Notes: generated by a model from the letters alone, not told the origin. A stretch of DNA of 64,000 nucleotides from an uncultured Bacilli bacterium (GCA_934149465.1 CAKPEZ010000001.1:124001-188000); one strand, 5' to 3'. Shown: positions 26,375 to 36,479, counted from the stretch's first letter. A program made the numbers and translations.

Positions 26375-27629
26375 CTTCCCCACCTTCTAGTAATAATACT
26401 GTATCTAGTTTTACTTTACTAGCAACTTTCATTACATCTTCTTTGGTAATTTTTTTAAAATTTTCTTTTTTAATTTCAGAGTCATCACTACCGACTAAAA
26501 CTTTAGCATAATAAGTACTAATAATTCCTCTTTGACTATCTTCTAAAGATTCTACTCCTGCTATTAAAGTCTCTTTAGCATCTTCTAATAGTTCTTCTTT
26601 AAAATTACCAAGGGCAATATTCTTTAAGCATTTCTTTATTAACTTAAGAGCTAAAGAGACATTATCGTTATCAACTCCCGAATAAATTACTAAAAGATTA
26701 TCATAGGACTTAGCATCAGAGTTAATATAATAGCACAAGCTGTTTTTTTCTCTTACCGTATCAAATAAAATTGAATTACTACTTCCACCAAACATTTCAT
26801 TAAATACTTTTAATGAATACCTTCTTTCATAATCAGTTAAATTATTTATTAGGGCACAAACAGCTATTTTAGTTTGATTAACATCATCTTTTTCATGAAC
26901 AATTCTTATTCTTTTCCTTGGAGCATGATCTTTTAAGATCAAAGATGAAGCTTCTTTCTTGAAAGTTTTTACTTGAAATTTTTCTTTAAATAATTTTTTT
27001 ATTTGATCAGGTGATACTTCCCCTACTACAAATACATCTACATAATCATTATTTAGCATACTAAGATAATCTTGATATAAACTTTGTGGAGTTATTTTTT
27101 TTAAATACTCTATATCTCCATAAGGATTATAGGAATATACTTCATCTTTATATAAAGATAATAATTTAATAATACTATATTTAGTTTTATTATCTTTTAA
27201 TGCTAGTAAATCATTTTCTAATTTAATTTTATTTCTAAGAACACTTTCTTTATTAAAAGCTTTATCCTGAACATTAGGTTTAAATATTAAAGAAAATAAA
27301 AAGTTAATGCTTTCTTCATTTAAGCCTTCTTTAGTATATTTTTCATTTAAAAAACTCATTCTAAAAGAAATATTATTATAATTTCCTAATCTAGAACTAG
27401 TGCTATAAATTTTAATATCATATAAATCTTCTAAAGCCTTTACTAAGCTTCTTTCACTAGGATAATCATAAGAAGAATCAATTAAAACACTTTTAAGTAA
27501 GTTCCTACTAGCAATCTCTTCTTCTTTAATTAACCTTCGAAAATTAATATCAACTGAAATAGTTTTAAAGTTACTATTATTGATAATATGTAAATTATAA
27601 GAACCCATATTTATTTTTTGATATTCCAT
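26358..27629 (-). CDS. ymfF: M16-family peptidase-like protein (YmfF-like, non-catalytic)
   Basis: A 423-residue M16 homologue; where HxxEH should lie, the sequence reads ...LIKEEEIASRNLLKSVL without a zinc motif, so it is probably the inactive partner that completes the peptidase chamber with the YmfH-like protein. The C-terminal half contains the R/Y-type substrate region (REKNSLCYYIN). Gene overlap with ymfH is 17 bp, implying coupled translation and a heterodimer. Confidence 0.92.
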   Translation of the reverse strand: MEYQKINMGSYNLHIINNSNFKTISVDINFRRLIKEEEIASRNLLKSVLIDSSYDYPSERSLVKALEDLYDIKIYSTSSRLGNYNNISFRMSFLNEKYTKEGLNEESINFLFSLIFKPNVQDKAFNKESVLRNKIKLENDLLALKDNKTKYSIIKLLSLYKDEVYSYNPYGDIEYLKKITPQSLYQDYLSMLNNDYVDVFVVGEVSPDQIKKLFKEKFQVKTFKKEASSLILKDHAPRKRIRIVHEKDDVNQTKIAVCALINNLTDYERRYSLKVFNEMFGGSSNSILFDTVREKNSLCYYINSDAKSYDNLLVIYSGVDNDNVSLALKLIKKCLKNIALGNFKEELLEDAKETLIAGVESLEDSQRGIISTYYAKVLVGSDDSEIKKENFKKITKEDVMKVASKVKLDTVLLLEGGEDDEED

Positions 27630-27682
27630 TTTTATTTCTCCTATCTTTTTTTATTATGTGAACTTTTACTTTTTTTATAAGA

Positions 27683-28390
27683 TTAATCTAAAAAAGATTC
27701 TAAAGCAAGCTCGATCATTCTATCTAAAGATTTTTCTCTTTCTATTGATGTTAAAGATTCTTTTTGATATTTAGAATCAACAACTGTTAAAATACAAGCT
27801 GCTTCTTTATTGCAAATTTGAGCCATATGAAAAAGGGCAAAAGATTCCATTTCAGATGCTAAAAAATCATTAGAAGTATTTTTTAATACATGAGAAATAT
27901 CTGTATAAACATCAAATACATCAGAACAATAAACCTTATCTAAATGATATGGTATCTTATTTTTAATTGCAGTCTCAATAATCTTATTATTTAATTTTTC
28001 ACTAGGATACATTGTCTTATTAGAATTTCCACTAAAACAATAAGCAAATGTAGACTCACTATAAGAAGAAGATGCAATAACTAAATCTAAAAGTTTAACT
28101 CTTCTATCTAAAGCTCCAGATGAGCCAATCCGAATAATTTTCTCTACATTATAAAATTTAAATAATTCATAAGCATAAATTCCCATACTTGGAATTCCCA
28201 TTCCTGAAGCCATAATAGTAACTCTTTTACCATGATAATAACCAGTATAAGCTTTCATCCCACGAACATCATTTACTAATTCGTAATCAAATAAATATTT
28301 CTCAGCGATATAGCTTGCTCTTTTAGGATCTCCTGGCATTATTACTACATCAGCAATCTCACCTGGCATAGCCTCATTATGAATAGTCAT
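27683..28390 (-). CDS. deoD: Purine-nucleoside phosphorylase (DeoD type)
   Basis: A 235-residue nucleoside phosphorylase family I enzyme that splits purine nucleosides with phosphate. Start ATG 28390 (MTIHNEAMPGEIADVVIMPG) follows AGGAGATGATTAT and gives the typical N-terminus. Signatures are MPGDPKRASYIAEKYL (phosphate loop), MASGMGIPSMGIYAYEL, and the catalytic VVDS region. It lies between ftsK and ymfF in a same-direction run. Confidence 0.95.
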   Translation of the reverse strand: MTIHNEAMPGEIADVVIMPGDPKRASYIAEKYLFDYELVNDVRGMKAYTGYYHGKRVTIMASGMGIPSMGIYAYELFKFYNVEKIIRIGSSGALDRRVKLLDLVIASSSYSESTFAYCFSGNSNKTMYPSEKLNNKIIETAIKNKIPYHLDKVYCSDVFDVYTDISHVLKNTSNDFLASEMESFALFHMAQICNKEAACILTVVDSKYQKESLTSIEREKSLDRMIELALESFLD

Positions 28391-28426
28391 ATAATCATCT
28401 CCTTTTAAGTACAAAGACCAAAAGAA

Positions 28427-30601
28427 TTAATCTTTTGGTTCTGGTTTAACTAAAACTTCTCTAGGTTTAGATCCATTAGCAGGCCCAATAATTCCTCTTT
28501 CTTCAAGTAAATCAACAATTCTAGCTGCTCTATTATATCCTAAACGATATTTTCTTTGAATTAAAGAGGCACTTATTTTTCCAGTATTAATCGCAAAATC
28601 AACAATCTCATTATAAAGTGGATCATCATATTCATCATCACTACTATAATTATCATCAATAGGAGCATCTTCTGAAATATTCTTAGTTAAAGAATCATCA
28701 TAACTAGCTTTTTGCTGATCAATAACGAAATTAACTATTCTATTTAATTCTTCTTCACTAACATAAGCTCCCTGTATTCTAATTGGAATATTTTCTCCCA
28801 TTGGTAAAAATAACATATCTCCCTTACCAAGAAGTTTTTCTGCTCCAGTCATATCAAGAATAGTTCTAGAATCAATGCTACTACTAACAGCAAAAGATAA
28901 TCTAGATGGAATATTAGCCTTAACTACTCCAGTAATTACATCTGTAGAAGGTCTTTGCGTTGCTACTATTAAATGAATACCAGCAGCTCTTGCCATTTGC
29001 GTTATACGCATAATAGAATCCTCTACTTCCTTAGCAGCAACTAGCATCAAATCAGCAAGTTCATCAATAATAACTACTATATAAGGAAGTTTTGGAAATT
29101 CAGGATGCTCTTTACAATATTCATTATAAGAAGCAATATTTTTACTATGAGTTTGTTCAAATACATCATATCTTCTTTCCATTTCAGCAACTATATTTTT
29201 TAAAGCAACAGAAGCTTTCTTAGGATCGGTTACAACAGGACACATCAAATGAGGAACTCCATTATACATATTTAATTCAACCTTTTTAGGATCAACCATC
29301 ACAAGTTTTACTTCATCAGGTTTAGCACGCATTAAGATAGATGCGATTATGCAGTTTATACAAACTGATTTACCACTACCAGTAGATCCCGCTATTAACA
29401 TATGAGGAGTAGAATTTATTAAAGCATACTTAACATTTCCCATTATATCTTTACCAAGACCAACCATAAGAAGATTTTTCTCATTTACATCAGGTAAATA
29501 AGCCATTACTTCTTTAAAAGAGACAGAAGAAATAACTTTATTAGGAAGCTCTATTCCAATAGTATTTTTCCCTGGTATTGGAGCTTGAATACGAACATCT
29601 TTAGCAGCAAGGGCAAGCGCTATTTCTTTTTGAATACCAAGAATTTTACTTACCTTAGTACCAGCTTTTATCTCAAGTTCATATTGTGTTACAGATGGAC
29701 CAATATGACATTCAACAATTTTACCACTAATATCAAAATCATTAAGTACTCTCTCTAAAATGCTAACATTATTTTTTACTGTATTAACATTTTCAACATT
29801 AGAGCCCTTCTTAGGATTATTAAGAAGAGTAAGTGGTGGCAATTTATAATTTAAATTCTTTTCTGGAATATCTTCTTTAAGAGGATTTTCTATCACTTCT
29901 TTTTCCTTAATTACTTCTTCCTTAGGCACTTCCTTATTCTCAAGTTCACTAGCAGAAGAAATAATTACTCTACCATCTTCACCCTTTTCTAGAGAATTTT
30001 GACTATTACTTTCTTTATCTTTATGTTTAAATAAACTATGATTGAATTCTCTTACTTTCTTAAGAATTTCTAAAATACTAACATTTAAGAATAAAATACT
30101 ACCAAGAATAATCATTCCCACTAAAACAATAACAGTTCCCTTAGTACTAAAAAGGCTTACAAAAGCAAAAGAAAAAACTGCTCCAATAATACCACCACCG
30201 GTACTTTCAATAACATCAGCATTCTTAAAAGATATCAAAACATTATCAACGGTTTCTTTAACAATCTTCATAAAATCTAAATCATTTGCTGTTACATAAT
30301 TTAAATGAAGCAAAACTAATATTGCAAAAACAAATATATATAATCCAAGTAATTTAGATGATAAGAATGAAGGCATTTCTCTTTTAATAATTAGATATAA
30401 GCCAATAATTGCAATCGTTACTAAAATAGCAGGATAAATAGTACCAACTAAAAATACAGTAAAAGAACTAATTAATCTTCCTATTACTCCATATCTACAA
30501 ATTCCAATAATAGAAATCAAAATTAAAATAACTCCTGTTACTTCATTAGAACGATCAAAACCTTTCTTATTTTCATCTTTCTTAGTTTTTTTCTTACTCA
30601 T
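28427..30601 (-). CDS. ftsK: DNA translocase FtsK/SpoIIIE
   Basis: A 724-residue hexameric DNA pump. The N-terminus has about four membrane spans (about 20-170), then a Lys/Glu linker, then the motor with Walker A AGSTGSGKSVCIN, Walker B PYIVVIIDELADLML and the ATQRPS sensor. The gamma winged helix (RKYRLGYNRAARIVDLLEERGIIGP) recognises orientation sequences. In a spore former it pumps the chromosome into the forespore. Followed 37 bp later by deoD. The leader AGGTGATATTATG is the model used here to interpret the rodA-like start. Confidence 0.97.
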   Translation of the reverse strand: MSKKKTKKDENKKGFDRSNEVTGVILILISIIGICRYGVIGRLISSFTVFLVGTIYPAILVTIAIIGLYLIIKREMPSFLSSKLLGLYIFVFAILVLLHLNYVTANDLDFMKIVKETVDNVLISFKNADVIESTGGGIIGAVFSFAFVSLFSTKGTVIVLVGMIILGSILFLNVSILEILKKVREFNHSLFKHKDKESNSQNSLEKGEDGRVIISSASELENKEVPKEEVIKEKEVIENPLKEDIPEKNLNYKLPPLTLLNNPKKGSNVENVNTVKNNVSILERVLNDFDISGKIVECHIGPSVTQYELEIKAGTKVSKILGIQKEIALALAAKDVRIQAPIPGKNTIGIELPNKVISSVSFKEVMAYLPDVNEKNLLMVGLGKDIMGNVKYALINSTPHMLIAGSTGSGKSVCINCIIASILMRAKPDEVKLVMVDPKKVELNMYNGVPHLMCPVVTDPKKASVALKNIVAEMERRYDVFEQTHSKNIASYNEYCKEHPEFPKLPYIVVIIDELADLMLVAAKEVEDSIMRITQMARAAGIHLIVATQRPSTDVITGVVKANIPSRLSFAVSSSIDSRTILDMTGAEKLLGKGDMLFLPMGENIPIRIQGAYVSEEELNRIVNFVIDQQKASYDDSLTKNISEDAPIDDNYSSDDEYDDPLYNEIVDFAINTGKISASLIQRKYRLGYNRAARIVDLLEERGIIGPANGSKPREVLVKPEPKD

Positions 30602-30674
30602 AATATCACCTATAATATGATTATATCATTTATTTTAAATTTATTAAATAAATAATGTAAAGAAAAAAGAGTTT

Positions 30675-31118
30675 TTAATTACTTTGAGATAATTTTTGAT
30701 AAACATCATAATTAGAATAGATAGTAATTTCTTTAATAAGAAAATCACTACGATTAATTTTATCGATCTCAGAATATAATTCATACTTATAAAGAATATT
30801 CTTATACTCTTTTAAATACTCATCCAAAGCAAGTAAATAATTTCCCTTAGATATAGTAATTTTATTTATTTGAGCATTAATAGAATCTCTATAATTATTA
30901 TGAATTTTATAACTAATAATATGATAATCATCATTATTAAGATCTCTAAATATAGTTTCATATAAAGAAAAACTTAATCCATTAGGATAAGACAAAGTAT
31001 AAAGATCATATCTTTTACTTTCATTAAAAGAAGTAACTGTTAAAGGTTTTTTAGAATAAAAAGAATATAAACAAATAAAAATAAAGATAATAAATAAGAA
31101 CGTGGCAAATTTTCGCAT
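30675..31118 (-). CDS. Exported or membrane-anchored small protein, unknown
   Basis: A 147-residue protein. The N-terminus MRKFATFLFIIFIFICLYSFY is a membrane anchor or signal without clear cleavage; the rest is a hydrophilic, Tyr- and Asn-rich domain (KISYKIHNNYRDSI...). Start ATG 31118 follows GGTGATTATT. No family recognised. It lies between the penicillin-binding protein gene and ftsK in the same orientation. Confidence 0.6.
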   Translation of the reverse strand: MRKFATFLFIIFIFICLYSFYSKKPLTVTSFNESKRYDLYTLSYPNGLSFSLYETIFRDLNNDDYHIISYKIHNNYRDSINAQINKITISKGNYLLALDEYLKEYKNILYKYELYSEIDKINRSDFLIKEITIYSNYDVYQKLSQSN

Positions 31119-31163
31119 AATAATCACCATTACTATTATTATCTTTAATTTTAGATTGATACT

Positions 31164-33314
31164 TTATAATTTTAATTTAATAACAAGTTCTTCTTCATTA
31201 ACAATTGTTCCTTCTGATAAGCTTTGCTCATAAACATAGCCATTTCCTTCTATCGTATAAGCACAGCCCATAAGTTCTAATATATTTACAACCTCTTTAT
31301 AAGAATATCCAATTAAATTAGGCATCATTTTATTATAATTATTAGTAAGTAAGAATACTTTATCTCCTTCATTTAAAGTAGTAGTCATTCTTGGATACTG
31401 ATCAATAATCTTATCACCATCACCAAGTACAACAACATTAAGTTTATTTTCTTCTAATAAAGATTTTACCTCATTAGTATTTAAATTTAAATAAGAACCT
31501 ATTTTATAAGTAGAAGCTTTATTAGTATTCACACTTCCACTAAGTCCCAAATAATTACCTACATTAGAAATAAGTTCCTTAACGCTATTAGCAAGATAAT
31601 TAGCACTTCCAGTCTTTGGATGTTTCATGGCTGCATAAACAATAATTTCTGGATCTTCTTCAGGAAAAAGACCTGAAAAAGAATAAATTAAGTTAGGATT
31701 ATCAAAATATCTACCATTTTGATGATCAAATACTTGAGCAGTACCAGTTTTACCAATAATATTATAATCATCTACTTTATACATATATCCAACACCATGT
31801 TCAGGATCATTATTAATAACATCATGCATTAATTCTTTTAATTTACTAATCGTATTTTCATTAGCAATCTTATTAATAACTTCTCTATTTCCACTATAAA
31901 CTATTTTATTAGCATCAGATACTATCTTGCTTACAATATAAGGCTTAATCATAGTACCATTATTAGCAATTGCAGTTAATGCTTGCAAATGTTGTATTGG
32001 CGTAGTTAAAATTCCCTGTCCAAAAGCTGCATTAGCAACCTCTACTGGATAATTAAATTCTATATTTCCCTTAAGTTCATTGCCTAAAGTAATATTAGTT
32101 TTCTTTCCAAAACCATATTTTTGAAAACACAAAGAAAGTTCTTCTTTAGTAATAGTAGTTTCCATAATATCTGCAACAGCTGTATTAGAAGATAAAGCAA
32201 ATCCTAAATCATAAGAAATCTTTCCCCATCCAACTTTATTCCAGTCACTAATTTTAGTTATCTTTGTTTCATCAGAATAATCTTTATATTCTTTTACTCC
32301 CGAATTATAAAGAGTATTTCCATCATATTTTCCTGAATCAATTGCGCACATATAAGTAAATACTTTCATAGTAGATCCTGGTTCATAAGAATAAGAAACA
32401 AGCGGATTTAAATAAGAAGTCATATTCCTAATATTAGGATCAAAAGAAGGAGTAGATGCTGTTCCAAGAATTTCCCCAGTTTTACCATTCATAATAGTAA
32501 TACTTACCCACTCAGCTTCACTAGTTTCTTGTGCCCTATGAACTGCATTCTCTATAAAAAGCTGAATATTAGTATCTAAAGTCAAATAAACATCATCACC
32601 TTGAACAGCTTCTTTAATATATTCATTACCATTAGCAATCTTATAACCATATTTATCTTGTTCAAATCTTAAATATCCATTTTCTCCAGTTAAAATATCA
32701 TTATAATATCCTTCTATTCCCATCTCACCAGTAATAACATCCTTTTTATCATCATTTTCTTTTTTTACTGTATAACCAATAGTATAAGAAGCAAAATCTC
32801 CTTTAGGATAATATCTTTTTGTACTTTTTATAAAATCGATTCCTGGAAGATTTAAATTCTTAATTTCTTCCATTTCTAACTGACTAAGATTTCTTCCACC
32901 AGGCCCAAGCTCTACTTGGTATAAATTTTCTTTATTAAGTAAATTTAAAATTTCGTCTTTAGTCATATTAATAAGAGGCGCTAAAGCTTCTGCAGTTTTT
33001 TCTTTATCAACAACATGAAGAGGAACCTCACTATTTTCACTTCTAGTAGGACTAAGATAAGCAATTACTGTATATGAAGATACATCTTGCGCTAAGACAT
33101 TGCCATCTTTATCATAAATAGTCCCTCTTTTGGGATAAAGAATCTCTTCAGAAGTATTTCTATTTTTAATAAACTCTGCTATTGAAGTATTTCCTACTTT
33201 AAAATTAACTAACGTTAAATATCCAACGCGCATCCCAAGGACTAAGAAAATAAGAAAAATCAAAAAGAAAAAGAATTTATTAGTAACTATCCGATCTAAA
33301 TTATTTTTCTTCAT
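31164..33314 (-). CDS. Class B penicillin-binding protein with PASTA domains (PBP2X/SpoVD type)
   Basis: A 716-residue transpeptidase cross-linking peptidoglycan at the septum. One N-terminal membrane span (FFFLIFLIFLVLGMRVGYLTL), a dimerisation domain, then SxxK (STMK), SxN (SSN) and KTG (GKTGTAQ) motifs. Two PASTA-like repeats close the C-terminus. The start at ATG 33314 follows GGAGAATAAT, one base after the ftsL-like stop. Two PASTA repeats fit PBP2B better; SpoVD has one and is the other option. Confidence 0.93.
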   Translation of the reverse strand: MKKNNLDRIVTNKFFFFLIFLIFLVLGMRVGYLTLVNFKVGNTSIAEFIKNRNTSEEILYPKRGTIYDKDGNVLAQDVSSYTVIAYLSPTRSENSEVPLHVVDKEKTAEALAPLINMTKDEILNLLNKENLYQVELGPGGRNLSQLEMEEIKNLNLPGIDFIKSTKRYYPKGDFASYTIGYTVKKENDDKKDVITGEMGIEGYYNDILTGENGYLRFEQDKYGYKIANGNEYIKEAVQGDDVYLTLDTNIQLFIENAVHRAQETSEAEWVSITIMNGKTGEILGTASTPSFDPNIRNMTSYLNPLVSYSYEPGSTMKVFTYMCAIDSGKYDGNTLYNSGVKEYKDYSDETKITKISDWNKVGWGKISYDLGFALSSNTAVADIMETTITKEELSLCFQKYGFGKKTNITLGNELKGNIEFNYPVEVANAAFGQGILTTPIQHLQALTAIANNGTMIKPYIVSKIVSDANKIVYSGNREVINKIANENTISKLKELMHDVINNDPEHGVGYMYKVDDYNIIGKTGTAQVFDHQNGRYFDNPNLIYSFSGLFPEEDPEIIVYAAMKHPKTGSANYLANSVKELISNVGNYLGLSGSVNTNKASTYKIGSYLNLNTNEVKSLLEENKLNVVVLGDGDKIIDQYPRMTTTLNEGDKVFLLTNNYNKMMPNLIGYSYKEVVNILELMGCAYTIEGNGYVYEQSLSEGTIVNEEELVIKLKL

Positions 33315-33315
33315 A

Positions 33316-33615
33316 TTATTCTCCATTTTCTGAAATTACTTTAACATTATTATTATTATAATCAAGCCCAAGTGAAGCAGCTACATTCTTAATATTTTCT
33401 AAAGAAGCAAGTTCATTAATCTTCATATTTAAACTCTGATTACTTTCTTCTAATTGATCTTTTTCCATTTTTAACTTCTCATATTCAACGTTAATTTTAG
33501 ATAAAGTAGATTGACTAAATACTATTCCAACTATCAAAAGAATAGAAAGAAAAGTACAAGTACTATAAATAAATTTTTCTAATCGACTAATCCCCCTACT
33601 AGTTCTTTTTTTCAA
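33316..33615 (-). CDS. ftsL: FtsL-like septum formation protein
   Basis: A 99-residue bitopic protein: basic cytoplasmic N-terminus, span (FIYSTCTFLSILLIVGIVFS), then a coiled coil (INVEYEKLKMEKDQLEESNQSL). Start is TTG 33615 after AAGGTGATTTTATT. Position between rsmH and the penicillin-binding protein is the ftsL position in the Bacillus dcw cluster. Sequence identity to FtsL is always low, so the call rests on topology and position. Confidence 0.85.
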   Translation of the reverse strand: MKKRTSRGISRLEKFIYSTCTFLSILLIVGIVFSQSTLSKINVEYEKLKMEKDQLEESNQSLNMKINELASLENIKNVAASLGLDYNNNNVKVISENGE

Positions 33616-33622
33616 AATAAAA

Positions 33623-34546
33623 TCACCTTATTCTTTCTGCAATACGCATTTTAGCACTTCTAGAACGTCTATTTTCTTCTAGTTCTTTCTTGCTAGGAAG
33701 AATCACATCTTTATTAATAAGTTTTAAAATAGGCTGATATTCTAAAGGAACAAAAGGAAGAACCTTTAAATCCTTTGGAACTTCGCTATACTTTTTAAAA
33801 ATATTTTTAACAATTCGATCTTCTAAAGAATGAAAAGTAATAACAACAATCCTTCCTCCAGGCTTTAATATACTAATAGCATCTTCTAATGCTTTTGAAA
33901 GAACATCTAATTCATTATTTACTTCTATTCTAATTGCTTGAAATACCTTCTTAGCAGGATTTTTTTCTCTCTTTACTCTCTCTGGTACAGAAAGCTTTAT
34001 AATATCAACTAATTCCAAGGTAGTTTCTATATTCTTTTTTTCCCTATATTTTAAAATATTATTAGCAATAGAAACTGCAAACTTTTCTTCCCCATAATCT
34101 CTAAATATTTTAATTAAATCATTCTTAGAATAATTATTAACAACTTCATATGCACTAAAAGGATTATCCTTATCCATACGCATATCTAGTCTAGAATCTT
34201 GATGATAACTAAATCCTCGATCTTTTTCATCAAGCTGAGGACTAGATACTCCAAGATCAAAGATAATTCCATTTATTTTATCAATATTTTTTTTCTTAAG
34301 TTCTTCCTTTAAATTAACAAAATTACTCTTAATAATTTCATAGGAATTACTAATCTTAGAAAGGCGATCATTACTATAATTAATTGCATCTATATCCTGA
34401 TCAAAAGAATATAAAAATCCCTTATTTAACTTAGATAAAATTAGACTACTATGACCACCATATCCTAAAGTAGCATCTACATAAATACCATTTTCATCTA
34501 TATTCAAAGAATCAATAGCCTCATTTAATAAAACACTATAATGCAT
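33623..34546 (-). CDS. rsmH: 16S rRNA (cytosine1402-N4)-methyltransferase
   Basis: A 307-residue SAM methyltransferase (MraW). Motifs: MHYSVLLNEAIDSL start, VDATLGYGGHSSLIL (SAM site), GIIFDLGVSSPQLDEKDRGFSY, and RIVVITFHSLEDRIVKN. Start ATG 34546 follows GGTGATTAAT. It begins the rsmH-ftsL-PBP set; mraZ, which usually leads this cluster, is not upstream, and mraY/murD do not follow. Confidence 0.97.
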   Translation of the reverse strand: MHYSVLLNEAIDSLNIDENGIYVDATLGYGGHSSLILSKLNKGFLYSFDQDIDAINYSNDRLSKISNSYEIIKSNFVNLKEELKKKNIDKINGIIFDLGVSSPQLDEKDRGFSYHQDSRLDMRMDKDNPFSAYEVVNNYSKNDLIKIFRDYGEEKFAVSIANNILKYREKKNIETTLELVDIIKLSVPERVKREKNPAKKVFQAIRIEVNNELDVLSKALEDAISILKPGGRIVVITFHSLEDRIVKNIFKKYSEVPKDLKVLPFVPLEYQPILKLINKDVILPSKKELEENRRSRSAKMRIAERIR

Positions 34547-34574
34547 ATTAATCACCACTCATATTTACATTTTA

Positions 34575-34603
34575 ATTGTACTATTAATATAAGGTATTGT
34601 AAA
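34575..34603 (-). promoter_or_regulatory. Promoter of rsmH-ftsL-PBP
   Basis: TACAAT (34575-34580) and TTTACA (34598-34603) on the minus strand with a 17-bp spacer, 30 bp before the rsmH start. Confidence 0.6.
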
Positions 34604-34619
34604 TATAAAAGCAAAAGAT

Positions 34620-34648
34620 TTGACAAAATTATGGATTTATCCTATTAT
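34620..34648 (+). promoter_or_regulatory. Promoter of the CPBP-metallophosphoesterase unit
   Basis: TTGACA (34620-34625), 17 bp, TATTAT (34643-34648) on the plus strand; divergent from the rsmH promoter. Confidence 0.7.
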
Positions 34649-34683
34649 TTTTGATATACTTAATAATAGAAAGTGGTGGCAAA

Positions 34684-35373
34684 ATGAAAAACATGAAAAA
34701 AGATTTTATTACTTTAGCAAAGACCATTAGTCTTTTTATTTTATTGCTTATTTTTAAAGAGTTATTTATCTTAGTAATAAATCAGTTTATTGATTTATCA
34801 AAGGTAAGTAAAAATAGTATTTCATATATCTATCTAATCGCAGATCTTATGTATATGATGATTCTATTTCTTGCTTATCATAAAACTTTAATAAAAGATT
34901 TTAAATTATTTATTAAAAATTTTGGAGAAAATATCAATACCTCTTTTAAATATTGGTTTATTGGATTAATAATAATGATGATTAGTAATTATTTAATTGT
35001 AAGTTGCACAGGTGCTATTGCTCAAAACGAAGAATCTGTAAGATCTCTTCTAACTTCACTTCCATTATATATGATTTTCTCAATTTCCATATATGCTCCT
35101 TTTACTGAAGAATTAATATTTAGAAAGGGATTTAAAGATGTCATAGAAAATAAATGGTTATATATTTTAACATCAGGAATTACCTTTGGAGCAATGCATG
35201 TTGTATCATCAGTTACATCATTAAGTGATCTACTATATTTAATACCATATTGTTCTTTAGGAATTGCCTTTAGTAGTTTATATTATAAAACAGATAATAT
35301 TTTCTCAAGTATGTCAATGCACTTTTTCCATAACACAATGACTTTACTTCTTCTTTTAATAGTAGGACAATAA
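34684..35373 (+). CDS. CPBP-family intramembrane metalloprotease
   Basis: A 229-residue protein with about six membrane spans. The metal and catalytic motifs of the CAAX-protease/bacteriocin-processing family are complete: TEELIFRKG (EExxxR), FGAMHV (FxxxH) and MHFFHN (HxxxN). It should therefore be active; the substrate is unknown. Start ATG 34684 follows AAAGTGGTGGC; the upstream in-frame ATG at 34651 has no ribosome site. It shares a promoter with the phosphoesterase 4 bp downstream. Confidence 0.88.
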   Translation: MKNMKKDFITLAKTISLFILLLIFKELFILVINQFIDLSKVSKNSISYIYLIADLMYMMILFLAYHKTLIKDFKLFIKNFGENINTSFKYWFIGLIIMMISNYLIVSCTGAIAQNEESVRSLLTSLPLYMIFSISIYAPFTEELIFRKGFKDVIENKWLYILTSGITFGAMHVVSSVTSLSDLLYLIPYCSLGIAFSSLYYKTDNIFSSMSMHFFHNTMTLLLLLIVGQ

Positions 35374-35377
35374 AACT

Positions 35378-36226
35378 ATGAAAAAGAAAATTATTATTAT
35401 ATTAAGTATTATTTTAGGAATTCTTGGTATTATTCTTTATTCTAGATTTATAGAAACTTCTCTTTTTGAAACTAAAGAATATAAAATTAGTAATGTAAAT
35501 CTTGCTAATGATTTCTCAGGTTTAAAGATAATCCATATAAGTGATATTCACTATGGAAGAATAACAACTACTAAAATGATAAAAAAAATTATCAAAGAAG
35601 TAAATTTAATAAAACCAGACATAATTGTAATTACTGGTGATCTTATCGATAAAGATGCTACTCTTACTGAAAAAGATATTTCTTTCTTAAAAGATAGTTT
35701 AGCAAAATTAGAAAGTAAATATGGAAAATACGCTATTTATGGAAACCATGATATTACCTATAGTAGAGAAAAAATAGAAGAAATATATAAATATAGTAAT
35801 TTTAAATTACTTGTCAATGATTATGATATTATATATGGAAAAAGGAATGAAGCATTATTTATTGGAGGATTAGATAGCCTTTTAGAAGGAGAGCAAAATA
35901 TAGAAAAGACAATGTCTTATTTTAATGATCATGAAGATATTCTCTATAAAATACTTCTAGTACATGAGCCTGATAGCACTGATAATATTTTAGAAAAATA
36001 CCCAAATACTAATCTTATATTAGCAGGGCACTCACATAATGGACAAGTTCGTCTTCCTTTAATAGGAGCTATTTACACACCTTCTGGAAGCAAAAAGTAC
36101 TATGACAATTACTATAAAATAAATGAAACTGATCTATATATTTCTAGTGGTATCGGAGTATCTAGAATCAATTTTAGATTATTCAATAAACCATCTATTA
36201 ACTTTTATAGAATCTATAACGATTAA
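35378..36226 (+). CDS. Membrane-anchored metallophosphoesterase (YkuE/YaeI type)
   Basis: A 282-residue protein with an N-terminal anchor (IIIILSIILGILGIILYS) and a calcineurin-like domain facing out: DIHYG (metal 1), GDLID (bridge), YGNHDI, LVHEPD, and GHSHNGQV (final His pair). The family hydrolyses phosphodiesters such as UDP-lipid-A precursors in E. coli; here the substrate is unknown. It has a weak ribosome site and is coupled to the CPBP gene. A strong bidirectional terminator follows. Confidence 0.92.
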   Translation: MKKKIIIILSIILGILGIILYSRFIETSLFETKEYKISNVNLANDFSGLKIIHISDIHYGRITTTKMIKKIIKEVNLIKPDIIVITGDLIDKDATLTEKDISFLKDSLAKLESKYGKYAIYGNHDITYSREKIEEIYKYSNFKLLVNDYDIIYGKRNEALFIGGLDSLLEGEQNIEKTMSYFNDHEDILYKILLVHEPDSTDNILEKYPNTNLILAGHSHNGQVRLPLIGAIYTPSGSKKYYDNYYKINETDLYISSGIGVSRINFRLFNKPSINFYRIYND

Positions 36227-36258
36227 AAAACTAGTTCATAAAAATTGAACTAGTTTTT
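36226..36258. terminator. Bidirectional terminator between the phosphoesterase and rpsU
   Basis: A 13-bp perfect stem (AAAAACTAGTTCA / TGAACTAGTTTTT) with a 7-nt loop and A/T tracts both sides serves two convergent genes. Confidence 0.9.
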
Positions 36259-36260
36259 AA

Positions 36261-36446
36261 TTAATAATTTCTTGATTTTTTTCTACTATTCTTGATACCA
36301 TTTTTAATTGCTTCACGACGTTGAATACCAGGTTTTTTATAGCCTTCATTTCTTTCTTTAGCTTTAGAAAGGACGCCACTTTTTACCACTTGGTTTTTAA
36401 ATCTTTTAAGAGCAAAATCTAAGTTTCCTCTAACTTCTACTGACAT
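36261..36446 (-). CDS. rpsU: 30S ribosomal protein S21
   Basis: A 61-residue basic protein with the S21 pattern LDFALKRFKNQVVKSGVLSKAKERNEGYKKPG and RREAIKN, ending in a lysine/arginine tail. The ribosome site GGAGGGATTATAA and its own promoter at 36480-36508 indicate a single-gene unit. Confidence 0.97.
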   Translation of the reverse strand: MSVEVRGNLDFALKRFKNQVVKSGVLSKAKERNEGYKKPGIQRREAIKNGIKNSRKKSRNY

Positions 36447-36479
36447 TTATAATCCCTCCTTCCGCTTTTAACATAGTAA

